Position numbers and translations under genes: made by a program. DNA of 64,000 nt from contig NZ_JAHLPR010000007.1 in assembly GCF_018918005.1 (NCBI RefSeq), positions 1 to 64,000 of the forward strand. Direction: 5' to 3'. Positions 42,781 to 51,748 of this stretch are shown here, in pieces (the first letter of the stretch is position 1; every line of letters starts with the position of its first letter). Under the pieces are notes generated by a model. It saw only the letters and a program-made list of their open reading frames with translations, was not told where the DNA came from and ran no database searches. The DNA is from Paenibacillus sp. MSJ-34. GTDB lineage: Bacteria; Bacillota; Bacilli; Paenibacillales; Paenibacillaceae.

Positions 42781-43722
42781 TCAGAAAAACTTGCTGAAAT
42801 CGGGATCCCAGTGGTATTGCTCTTCGCAAACCGCTTGCGCTCTCGCATAAAGGTCGTCCCAATCGTACCCTTCTCTTTGATGCAGCATTTTGCATAGCCT
42901 GAGGAAGCGCTCTTTCGGCAATTTGCGCATTTGGCCGATAATCAGCGACCGGAATTGGTCGATATAGGGCTTGGTACGCAGGGCGCATCCGGCTACATCG
43001 ATCAATATATTCTCTCCGCCGGGCAACTTCGCGATCTCGATCTGGTATCTGGTGACGTAGCGCAGCGTTCTTTTTTTAATCAGGTCTTTCCTGATTCTGG
43101 CGATCGTGCCGATATAGTCTACCAGATCCGGATCGAATTCCCGCATAATAAGCGAATCCATTTCCAGATCCATATCTTTGCGCAAATAAAACTGATTCAG
43201 GAATATAAGCTTCAACTTGCGGATCGGATCGCTCCGCAGCAGCGTGCCGATTTCACGCAATTTTTCATAGGCGATCCGTTCCTGGCCGGCGTCTCTGTCC
43301 CGGACGATCGACTGGGAGTTCCGCAGCAATCCGGCCTTGATTTGCGGAAGCTGCTTATGAAACATGTTGTCAAGGTGGAAGAGAAAGAACGATTTCCTCC
43401 ATTTTCTTTGGAATAGAAATAAAAGGGTTAACAGAATGAGTCCGCAAAGGATCATTGCGATAGATTCCACGGACGTTCGCGCTAACAAAACGCCTGCCAG
43501 AAAAAGAAAGACGGCGATCAAGGCGTCGATGCGCAGTGACTTGGCCGCGACAAGTTCGGCTTGCCGTTCCACAGGAATCGGCGTTTTTTTGTGACAGACG
43601 GAGCAGACCTGCTCTTTAAGGATGGAGAACGTGCCGCAACGGCGGCAATAGGTCAGCTTCTGAAAGGCAAAGGTAGTGCGTTTAAACGGTTTGAATTGAA
43701 CGGGCTTTTTTCTCATCGTCAT
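42781..43722 (-). CDS. Zinc-ribbon membrane protein, function unknown
   Basis: 313 residues. The N-terminal zinc ribbon (YCRRCGTF...QVCSVCHKK, four Cys) is followed by two membrane helices (about 68-84 and 88-105, IDALIAVFLFLAGVLLA and IAMILCGLILLTLLFLF). A helical cytosolic C-terminal region of about 200 residues has no family I recognise. Its start codon overlaps the stop of the small upstream gene (ATGA), so the two are translationally coupled. It diverges from the vWA/tubulin/GTPase operon, whose GTPase also carries a zinc ribbon, so a shared system is suspected but unproven. Confidence 0.75.
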   Translation of the reverse strand: MTMRKKPVQFKPFKRTTFAFQKLTYCRRCGTFSILKEQVCSVCHKKTPIPVERQAELVAAKSLRIDALIAVFLFLAGVLLARTSVESIAMILCGLILLTLLFLFQRKWRKSFFLFHLDNMFHKQLPQIKAGLLRNSQSIVRDRDAGQERIAYEKLREIGTLLRSDPIRKLKLIFLNQFYLRKDMDLEMDSLIMREFDPDLVDYIGTIARIRKDLIKKRTLRYVTRYQIEIAKLPGGENILIDVAGCALRTKPYIDQFRSLIIGQMRKLPKERFLRLCKMLHQREGYDWDDLYARAQAVCEEQYHWDPDFSKFF

Positions 43723-43862
43723 TCACTCTCGTCATTTAATCGGCGGATAAGAGATTTGTCGATTTCTTGAAGTGAAACAATTTTGCTGTGGCGAACGTAA
43801 TAGAATATAACTTTTGAAACGACAAAAAGAAATAATATCGAAAGGAAAATATATGTAATCAT
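43719..43862 (-). CDS. 47-residue single-pass membrane peptide
   Basis: 47 residues from the ATG at 43862, with GGGTG 9 bases upstream. One hydrophobic helix (ITYIFLSILFLFVVSKVIFYY) is followed by a charged tail (SLQEIDKSLIRRLNDESE). The stop codon overlaps the start of the zinc-ribbon membrane protein in an ATGA arrangement, which argues that it is translated. Too small for family assignment; possibly a subunit or leader for its partner. Confidence 0.65.
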   Translation of the reverse strand: MITYIFLSILFLFVVSKVIFYYVRHSKIVSLQEIDKSLIRRLNDESE

Positions 43863-43976
43863 CGCTATTTTCACCCTTGGTTTTTAGTAGATTTATAGGA
43901 CTTTAGGACTGTTTTCGCCTTCGTTGAAGGGATTCGAGTCGTTCAAACGTCCGTGTAATTACAGAATGTGCGAATG

Positions 43977-44005
43977 TTTACTTATGTTAGATTATATCAT
44001 ATTAT
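43977..44005 (+). promoter_or_regulatory. Promoter of the vWA/tubulin/GTPase operon
   Basis: TTTACT (43977-43982), a 17-bp spacer and TATTAT (44000-44005) within an AT-rich patch; leader of about 100 bases before the first gene. Confidence 0.65.
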
Positions 44006-44111
44006 TTAAATGATAGAAGCGGGCGACGCCTTCGGTTGGTGCGGTTTCCGCTTGCATATACGGCGAAAGAGACACGATAAGTTCATTACATCTTGTACGG
44101 AGGTTTGGAAT

Positions 44112-45911
44112 ATGTCCCGGCTTTATCTAAAAAGAGTCTTATATCTCATTTTTATATTGACCGCGCTTGTCCCGTATCCGGCGTCGACGTTCTCGACAAC
44201 TTATGCGGCCGCCGGTTCCGCCACGTCGAAAATCGACGCGGTGTTGACAGTCGACGTGAGCGGATCGATGAATAACAGCGACAAGAATAAAATCAGCAAC
44301 GAAGCGATGAAGATGTTCATCGACATGCTGTCCGCCCAAGGGGACAAAGTCGGCATCGTCGCTTATACCGACCAGATCGCGCGCGAGAAGGCGCTGCTGG
44401 AAATCCGGTCGGCGCAGGATAAAGAGGATTTAAAAACATTTATCGATCAATTGGTCCGCGCTTCTTATACGGATATCGCCGTTGGGGTCAAAGAGGCGGT
44501 TAAGGTGCTGCAGCAAGGCTCCGAGCCGGACCACGTGCCGCTTATCGTCCTGCTGGCGGACGGCAACAACGATTTCAGCAAGAAATCGGGCCGCACGCAG
44601 GCGCAGTCCGATCAAGACTTGAACGAAGCATTGGAAATCGCTCAAAAGAACGGATACCCCATTTATACGATCGGATTGAACGCCGACGGCAAATTAAACA
44701 AAACGGTGCTGGAAGATATTTCGGCCCAAACGAACGGGAAATTTTTCGAGACGAGTACGGCGGATAATCTGCCGCAAATTTTAAGCGAAATTTTCGCGAG
44801 CCATTTGAAGTTGAAAATCGTGCCCGGACAGGGAATGACCGGAAACGGGGACTTCCAGGAGGTTGCGGTGCCGATTCCGAATGCCAACGTGATTGAAGCG
44901 AATATTTCGATCATGTCCCGCCAGCCCGTGGAAGTCAAATTGTTCGATCCTTCCGGCCAGCCCGTGCCGTTGACAGATCCGAATATCGTTTATACCCGGT
45001 CGAAGACGTACTCGATGATCAAAATCGCCAGTCCCGCCATGGGCGATTGGAAGCTGCAAGTCAAGGGCGCGAACAAAGATAAAATCGATATCAATCTCAT
45101 TTTTAATTACGACCTGGAACTTGCAATGGACCCGCTGACGCGATCGACGTTCAAGGCTGGGGATTCGGTCGACGTTCGGTCCTATCTGCTCAGCAACGGA
45201 CAGAAACTGCAAAACAACGATATTTACAAAACGATGAAAGCGACGCTGGTCGTGAAAGACTTGGACACGGGAGAAGAGGAACAGGTCGAACTGGCTAACA
45301 AGACGGATCATTTCGCGGGCTCATACTCCATCCCGGACGCTCATATTTATGAAATAAAAGTACGGGCCGAGGACCGGAGCTTCTACCGCGAGACGGCGCC
45401 GGTTCAAATCGACGCCAAAACCGGCGCCCCTGCCAATAATGGCCAGTCCGCGCAAGGGGCGGGGGGAGACGAGGATCGTAAACCCTTTCCGCTGCTTCCC
45501 GTTATTTTGGGTGCGCTAGGGTTGATAGCGGTCGCCGCAGCGGCCTATGCAATAGCCGCTTATGTGAAGAAAGCGAACAAAGGGTTTGTCGGCCAGGCGG
45601 TCATCGAGATCAGGGACAACGACACCGGCGATATGACCTACCCTCAATACAAGAAGCTGAATACCTTCAAGGGGAAATTCAACTTGCACCAGTTGCTGCA
45701 GCTTGCGCCCGAATTCAAGGAAACGGAAAAAGTGATCTTCACCCCGGCCAAAAACGACGGCATCGCCGTACGAAATCTGTCCGGATGCACGCTGGAAAAA
45801 GGCGGGCGTCCGCTGGACGCGAGCAAGGGCAAGGAACTGAAATCGTCGGAGCGCATCAGCGTCACCATGCAGCATGTGAATAAAACGATTTTCATCGAAT
45901 ATATACGATAA
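44112..45911 (+). CDS. Exported von Willebrand A domain protein with membrane anchor and cytosolic tail
   Basis: 599 residues from the ATG at 44112, 8 bases after GGAGG. A signal peptide (about 1-32) is followed by a vWA domain with complete MIDAS motif (DVSGSMNNS at about 48, later DIAVGV and LLADGNND). Beta-sandwich regions follow (about 240-440). A transmembrane helix lies at about 460-482 (LLPVILGALGLIAVAAAAYA), and a cytosolic C-terminal domain of about 115 residues is beta-rich and could be FHA-like. First gene of the seven-gene operon; 28 bp precede the tubulin-like gene. It would link an outside binding surface to the cytosolic proteins encoded next. Confidence 0.85.
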   Translation: MSRLYLKRVLYLIFILTALVPYPASTFSTTYAAAGSATSKIDAVLTVDVSGSMNNSDKNKISNEAMKMFIDMLSAQGDKVGIVAYTDQIAREKALLEIRSAQDKEDLKTFIDQLVRASYTDIAVGVKEAVKVLQQGSEPDHVPLIVLLADGNNDFSKKSGRTQAQSDQDLNEALEIAQKNGYPIYTIGLNADGKLNKTVLEDISAQTNGKFFETSTADNLPQILSEIFASHLKLKIVPGQGMTGNGDFQEVAVPIPNANVIEANISIMSRQPVEVKLFDPSGQPVPLTDPNIVYTRSKTYSMIKIASPAMGDWKLQVKGANKDKIDINLIFNYDLELAMDPLTRSTFKAGDSVDVRSYLLSNGQKLQNNDIYKTMKATLVVKDLDTGEEEQVELANKTDHFAGSYSIPDAHIYEIKVRAEDRSFYRETAPVQIDAKTGAPANNGQSAQGAGGDEDRKPFPLLPVILGALGLIAVAAAAYAIAAYVKKANKGFVGQAVIEIRDNDTGDMTYPQYKKLNTFKGKFNLHQLLQLAPEFKETEKVIFTPAKNDGIAVRNLSGCTLEKGGRPLDASKGKELKSSERISVTMQHVNKTIFIEYIR

Positions 45912-45939
45912 CATTTGCGAAAATATTGGAGGGTACGAC

Positions 45940-48900
45940 ATGAAACCGGTTGTGAGAGAACATATCCAGCAATTAGACGTATCGCTCGGCGGAGGGATCG
46001 TCAGCGAAAAGATCCGGGTCGATACGATCGATAATCCGATGTTGATCATCGGTTTGGGCGGCACCGGAATCGACGCGCTTCTGCGGCTCAAATACCAGAT
46101 TAACCGCCGATTCAGACTTCCCGAGGATCCGATTTCGAAGAAGAAACTGGAAAAACCGGCAAATGTCGAATTTCTGGCATTCGAGACGAACGAACAAGAC
46201 CGCAACAAAAAATATCGGGGCATCGGCCTGGACCCGATCAACGAATTCGTATTGCTGTCGAATCCGGAAATCGGCGGGTTGCTAAGCAACCGCAGCATTC
46301 TCGAGCCTTATATTACGGATTGGCTCTCCCCGGAATTGAACATTACCGACGGCATGAACGGGGCGGCCGGGGTACGGCAGGCAGGCAGATTGCTGTTGTT
46401 CACCAAAATCAACCAAGTCGTCCAAAGCATCGACAAAAAAATCAAGACGCTCTCAGTCGGGACGAATAAAAAACTGATGGTGTTCCTTCTGACCGGCTTA
46501 TCCGGCGGTACGGGCAGCGGCTGTTTCCTGGACATCGCTTATATCGTGCGCGGCATTATCGAGCGGGATCACGGTTCGTCCGGCATCGACCGCGTCAACA
46601 CGCTTGGCTATTTGTTCACGCCGGACGTGAACCTGTCGAACAAAAGCTTGAGCGAGCATACGAAAGAATATATTAAGAAGAACGGCTACGCGGCGCTGAA
46701 GGAATTGGATTACTGGATGAACGTGGATAGCCGCAATGAACGTTTCAAACAGCAATACGGCAATATATTGTCCGTCAATTCGCCGTTGCCGCCGTTTAAT
46801 CTATGCCACCTGATTTCGGCTACGAATACGGAAGGCAAGCTGCTCGAGAACGCCTACGATTATTGCATGAACGTGACGGCGGAGAACATTACGAACTTCA
46901 TGGCCAGCGAAGAGAAGCAATCGGGCGAGGAATTCGCCATTCACGATTATATTAGCAACATTCGCACCAATATCGCGCAAATGAACAAAACGTATGCGGC
47001 GAATTACGAATACAACATCATCGGCGCCTCGTCGGCGGTATTGCCGATCGAAGAGATGACGACCTATTTGGCCTTCCGTCTCTTTAACAAAATGGAAAAA
47101 ATGTTCGACAAGGCGCCTTCGCAAGACGACGTCGAGAAGTTTGCGCGCAAAATCGGCATCGATCTGGATACGGTCGTGCGCGATTTCGAAGCGAGAGTGC
47201 CGGAACCGCTGGCGGGCTATCAGAACAGCGAACGCCTCAGCTATCATAATGTCGTCAAGACGCAGGCGATCAACCTGGATACCGAGCTTGAGCAAGGCTT
47301 CCTGGCGCGGGCCAGAGAGGAATATATCAAAGCCAAGAAGCAAATGCCGGCGGAGAGGCTCGAACGGTTCGACGACCAAATCCGCAGGCTTTTCCTGCAC
47401 CCGGAACAAGGGCCGTTTTATGTGTCGCGGCTTATTTATACGGAAAAAGGTTTTTGCTTGCTGAACATGATCTTATCTTATATCGAGACTTTGAAAGAGA
47501 ATATAACCCGCATTCCGCGGGATATCGAAAGCGCGCGCGATCAGGCGCTGGAGAAGCTCGGCGACGCGCGCAGCGCGTTCGTGTCCAAGGAAAAGAAGAA
47601 AAACGCCTTCATCGAGGCGAAAATCAACGAGTACCTGTTGCATGCGGATGTCGAACGAACGGAGCAACTGATCGAATTTTACGAAGACTTGTACCGCTTG
47701 CTGAACGAGCAAAACTCCAAAATTTATAACGTCTTTACGGAAATATTGAACGCGCTCAACGATATTTTCGCCAAAAACGGAGATATTCTGATCAACGGCG
47801 AAGAACAACAAGACCATAAAGGGAACAAAAAATATTACTGGAACGTCGTCAGCGTTCCGGATATTGCGAAAGTGATCGGCGGAATGCTGGAACAGAAGGA
47901 TGCCGACGATCTTATGCGCGATTTTACGGCGGAACTGTTGAAGCGGTCCAACCAATGGATCAAGGAACAGGAACTGGACGTCATCGCTACGATTTCCGAT
48001 TTCTTGACCGAGAAATTCGGCGATTTAATTACGAAATCGATGGAAGATTTTCTGGTCATCAAATACGGGAAGGACGAGTCCGTAGACAAATTCGTCGAAC
48101 GGTTCATTGCGCCGAAGCTGGACGAAGAAGCGATCGCCGTGTTCCATTTGAACAACAGCATCGGCAATCTCTATTTTCCTTCGTGGGGCTTCGTGTCGGT
48201 TCCGGTGCAGGCGCCGAGCATTTTGAAAGGAATTAAAAATTATCAAAACAACTCGATCGGCAAATCGAATTTCACCGTCAAAGAGAGCGAAGTGAAAAAC
48301 CGGATCTTCTGGTTGAACACGAAGAACGGCGTTCCGTTGTTCGCCTATACCCCGCTCAAGGTTTACGAAGAAAGCTACGAGAAGACGATATTGGACAAAG
48401 AAGGCGTCGGACGTCATTTGGTGCAAACGGATAAAGTCAACTGGACGTATCTCCCTTCCCCGATCCCGGAAAAATCGTGGGGAGAAACCTATTCGAACGA
48501 GCGAATCAAAGAGTACAACGCGCGTGTTCGCGAATTGTTCGGGCGGGCGCTCTCATTCGGGGCGATTGCGGAGAAGCATATCGACAGCAATACGAGCAGC
48601 CGCTACGAATGCGTCTTTACGAAGCCTTTCGCGCTTGCCGACATCTTGGCGAAATACGACTTGCGCTTGGACAGCCCGAAGCCGAATTTCGGCGAAATGA
48701 GAAAATGTGCCGGCGAATTGAACCGGCTGCTTGCGGAAGGCTTGGAGCGCGAGAGCGCCAAAGATATTTTCGGAAGCGTGAATACGGAGATGGCGCAGGA
48801 AAATTTCATCCGTTCGCCGGAATTGATCAAACGGGTGAAGGAAGAAACGGCCAAATACGAAGCGATTGCTGCGAAAGTCGCCGAACTGAACGCGCTGATC

Positions 48901-49329
48901 GCCGCTCATCAAGACGAAGACAAGTTGATCGACCAGTTTATCGAAGCGATGTATACGGGAACGATTGTCAAGAAGGGCGCCCTTTACGTATATGACCGCG
49001 ATCCCGAAGAAGACCAATGGGAGCCTTTCGCCAATGTAATGAAGGTGAAAAGTTATATCGAATACGCCGTATTCGACCGTTTCCGCAAATTGGACGACAA
49101 AGCGAAAGCCGTTCTGCTGAGGAAGTCGCATAAGCGCGATGCCGAGATGACCGCGGCGGAGGATATCGCACCGCTGCTCGCCAAGCTGGAGGAATTGATC
49201 GAAGCGTTCGGCGGGGCGAAAGAAAAGCTGGAGTACGAAAAAATCGAGCTCGCCGACGGGGAAGACATGTATCAATTCTATCGGCAAGTATTCGGCAAAT
49301 TAAACGATATCGTTAGAAATATGAAATAG
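45940..49329 (+). CDS. Large tubulin/FtsZ-like GTPase protein
   Basis: 1129 residues. The N-terminal third matches the bacterial tubulin-like superfamily (Tubulin_2 type): MLIIGLGGTGIDALLRLK at about 34-51 and the tubulin signature LSGGTGSGCF near 188, the G-box that binds GTP phosphates. The rest is long, charged and mostly helical, with coiled-coil stretches (about 510-600, 960-1000 and 1070-1100). No membrane helix. Tubulin-like proteins polymerise with GTP; whether this one does is unknown. It lies between the exported vWA protein and a 785-residue partner 12 bp downstream. Confidence 0.85.
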   Translation: MKPVVREHIQQLDVSLGGGIVSEKIRVDTIDNPMLIIGLGGTGIDALLRLKYQINRRFRLPEDPISKKKLEKPANVEFLAFETNEQDRNKKYRGIGLDPINEFVLLSNPEIGGLLSNRSILEPYITDWLSPELNITDGMNGAAGVRQAGRLLLFTKINQVVQSIDKKIKTLSVGTNKKLMVFLLTGLSGGTGSGCFLDIAYIVRGIIERDHGSSGIDRVNTLGYLFTPDVNLSNKSLSEHTKEYIKKNGYAALKELDYWMNVDSRNERFKQQYGNILSVNSPLPPFNLCHLISATNTEGKLLENAYDYCMNVTAENITNFMASEEKQSGEEFAIHDYISNIRTNIAQMNKTYAANYEYNIIGASSAVLPIEEMTTYLAFRLFNKMEKMFDKAPSQDDVEKFARKIGIDLDTVVRDFEARVPEPLAGYQNSERLSYHNVVKTQAINLDTELEQGFLARAREEYIKAKKQMPAERLERFDDQIRRLFLHPEQGPFYVSRLIYTEKGFCLLNMILSYIETLKENITRIPRDIESARDQALEKLGDARSAFVSKEKKKNAFIEAKINEYLLHADVERTEQLIEFYEDLYRLLNEQNSKIYNVFTEILNALNDIFAKNGDILINGEEQQDHKGNKKYYWNVVSVPDIAKVIGGMLEQKDADDLMRDFTAELLKRSNQWIKEQELDVIATISDFLTEKFGDLITKSMEDFLVIKYGKDESVDKFVERFIAPKLDEEAIAVFHLNNSIGNLYFPSWGFVSVPVQAPSILKGIKNYQNNSIGKSNFTVKESEVKNRIFWLNTKNGVPLFAYTPLKVYEESYEKTILDKEGVGRHLVQTDKVNWTYLPSPIPEKSWGETYSNERIKEYNARVRELFGRALSFGAIAEKHIDSNTSSRYECVFTKPFALADILAKYDLRLDSPKPNFGEMRKCAGELNRLLAEGLERESAKDIFGSVNTEMAQENFIRSPELIKRVKEETAKYEAIAAKVAELNALIAAHQDEDKLIDQFIEAMYTGTIVKKGALYVYDRDPEEDQWEPFANVMKVKSYIEYAVFDRFRKLDDKAKAVLLRKSHKRDAEMTAAEDIAPLLAKLEELIEAFGGAKEKLEYEKIELADGEDMYQFYRQVFGKLNDIVRNMK

Positions 49330-49341
49330 GGGTAGAGGCCG

Positions 49342-51699
49342 ATGAAAGATTTGTTGGAACGCTCTTCCCTGGAGTATGCCTTTGCGCAAGAGAAGCGGAC
49401 CGATACGGGCAACGATCAGGGCAGCATCCACCATCCGGCGGTGTTCGTGTTCCTTGGGGACTTGACGGCCGATGCCATCCGGCCGATCGCGGAGTTGAAC
49501 GAGAAGAAATGGGACAATAACGCGGGGGTCGTCTATCTGCACGTTTGCTCGAACGAAACGGTTCAATACCCGAACGTCGTGTCCTTCCGCATCCCGGAAC
49601 CGGAGCAGGCGGACAAAAAAACGTTGCGCAAGGCGATTTACGATCAATTTTATAAAGACGGACAGCGGCTGTTTGAGCTGAATCAAACGATTCGCCGCTT
49701 AAGCAACAACGTCTCCGAATTCGGCCGTCTGTATTCCTCCTTCGAACGGATTCATATTTCTGTCATTACGCGGGTCGACGACCCGCTTAATGTATTAATG
49801 TCGGAAATTACGCTGCTCATGCAGACGATATTCGCGCTTTCTTTCAAAGTGGTGCAATCGGATTTGTACGCGTTGATTCGCGAACGGGAGGAAGGGGAAG
49901 GATTCGGTTATGCGGCCGCGGCGGGTTTCGGCTTTTTGCGGGAGCTGGAGACGGTTCAGGACGCGGAATATGCGTTTGAGGCCGAATTGCAAGTAACGGG
50001 GGAAGGCGTCAGGCTGCCGGTCGTTCATCGGAAGTCTCCGTTGTTCGATCTTGTCTACCTGTTGTCGGACAAGAAAGAGAGCGGAATTGCGACGCGCAAC
50101 CGTTTGACGGACAATTACGAAATCATTTGCCACATTCATTTGCTGAAAAATCGCAACGTGCGGCAAGTACCGGACAACGGCGTTGAAACTTACAACAACA
50201 CGATGTTTAAGAATCAAATTATGTCGCAAAACGCGCGGCACGCTTACGTCACCGCCGGCTTTTTCAAAATGAAACGCCCGAATCAAGCGATCTTCCTAGC
50301 TGTCGTTTATCATTTCTATAACTCGATGCTGGCGAAGATACAAAGTATGGGAAATTGGAACAAACGCGAGGTACTCGAGCTTTTCGAGCTGGACCCGCCG
50401 TCGCTCGATCGGTTGGTAGAGCGGATCGTGCCGGATGACGACACATTGCGCGGGATGACCGCGCTCATGCATCGGCCGGTTCGATTTGGAGATTTGAAAC
50501 GCGTTACGGTGAAAGAAGCGGAAGCGATGCTGTTTGGCGACAGTTGCGAAACGTATTTCCAACACAATTTCGTTGAGGCTGCAAACGCGCAGTTGGACGA
50601 CTTGAATATGCCCGAACTTATGGAGCGCACCATTCTGGAAATCATGAAGCGCAAGCCTGGAATCGGTCTGTACAGCCTTTACGTATGGACGGATGAAAAC
50701 AATAAGGAAACCGGCATATTGGAGGAAATTCGTAGAATGGCGAGGGAAACGGCCAAGGATTTGGAAGAGGCCAAAGCCCAATTGGAGCTGTTGTACCAGG
50801 AACGCGTCGAAGAGCAGACATTTCAGCGGGTTCCGTTGATGGACAAAACGAATACGCGCAACTTTATTCGCTGCTTTTTCGCCAGAATCTACGGCTATAA
50901 GACGGAAATGCTGCGTTTGCAAACGAGACTGTCGCTGCTCCGCCGGTATGAAACCGAACTTGCGCGCGTTCATCAAGCGATGAGCATCCAGATGAGCGCA
51001 CTGGAACGGCTTCGGCTTCAATTGCTTGACATCGTCCGCGAGAACGTGAAACAGGCCGACGATTACATCGGACAGAACGTGTTCGAATATTACCAGGTCG
51101 TAACGAGGGAAATTGTAACCGAACTGGAAACGAAGCGGGGCGAACACTTTTATTTCGATGAACGGTATGTCGGGAATGTCCTGGAATTGCTTCGGGAAGG
51201 CACAACGGAGGAACTCGTGCGCAGAATCGTCGAGGTTTGCAAACGCCATGTGCTGACAGCCGGGCCGTTCATGGAGTCTTTCGAACAAGAGCTTCTGCAG
51301 CGCACGAACGTAGCCGTCGGTTATTACGACCGGCAGGTATTGACGAAAGATGAATTGTTCAAGGAACTGTACAACGGCCTGAATCAGAACGCGGAAGTTC
51401 ATCTTCGCCTGTTTCATTACACCCAAGAGCACCGGTACGAAGAACGGTATTTTTTCGGCGATACCGAGAGCGAATTTCTTCATTATGCGCTTCGCATCGA
51501 CGAAGCTTCCCGTACGTACAAGCTTGGATGCGTGCATGAAACGGGGCGCAGCGGAATTGCCAAGCTTCATCTGATGGGCGGATTCCATCTCGAGGATGTC
51601 ATGTATTGCCGGAATGCGCAAGGGTATTATGACCGATATTGCAACGAAGGTTATGAATTTCACGGCGTTTCCGCCGAAAGATTGGCTGCGATTCGTTGA
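49342..51699 (+). CDS. 785-residue partner of the tubulin-like protein, function unknown
   Basis: No family recognised with confidence. The first 60 residues (HHPAVFVFLGDLTADAIRPI, VVYLHVCSNE) have the hydrophobic-strand pattern of a nucleotide-binding fold, but no Gly-rich phosphate loop, so it may be a degenerate tubulin-like or accessory subunit. The middle (about 450-600) is helical and coiled-coil-prone; the C-terminal 150 residues are mixed alpha/beta. No membrane helix. A GGGGTAGAGG ribosome site lies 12 bp after the tubulin-like gene. Confidence 0.7.
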   Translation: MKDLLERSSLEYAFAQEKRTDTGNDQGSIHHPAVFVFLGDLTADAIRPIAELNEKKWDNNAGVVYLHVCSNETVQYPNVVSFRIPEPEQADKKTLRKAIYDQFYKDGQRLFELNQTIRRLSNNVSEFGRLYSSFERIHISVITRVDDPLNVLMSEITLLMQTIFALSFKVVQSDLYALIREREEGEGFGYAAAAGFGFLRELETVQDAEYAFEAELQVTGEGVRLPVVHRKSPLFDLVYLLSDKKESGIATRNRLTDNYEIICHIHLLKNRNVRQVPDNGVETYNNTMFKNQIMSQNARHAYVTAGFFKMKRPNQAIFLAVVYHFYNSMLAKIQSMGNWNKREVLELFELDPPSLDRLVERIVPDDDTLRGMTALMHRPVRFGDLKRVTVKEAEAMLFGDSCETYFQHNFVEAANAQLDDLNMPELMERTILEIMKRKPGIGLYSLYVWTDENNKETGILEEIRRMARETAKDLEEAKAQLELLYQERVEEQTFQRVPLMDKTNTRNFIRCFFARIYGYKTEMLRLQTRLSLLRRYETELARVHQAMSIQMSALERLRLQLLDIVRENVKQADDYIGQNVFEYYQVVTREIVTELETKRGEHFYFDERYVGNVLELLREGTTEELVRRIVEVCKRHVLTAGPFMESFEQELLQRTNVAVGYYDRQVLTKDELFKELYNGLNQNAEVHLRLFHYTQEHRYEERYFFGDTESEFLHYALRIDEASRTYKLGCVHETGRSGIAKLHLMGGFHLEDVMYCRNAQGYYDRYCNEGYEFHGVSAERLAAIR

Positions 51700-51748
51700 G
51701 CGAACGGACTAAGAACTCTAATTACCAATATGGAAAGGAAGGCTGCCG

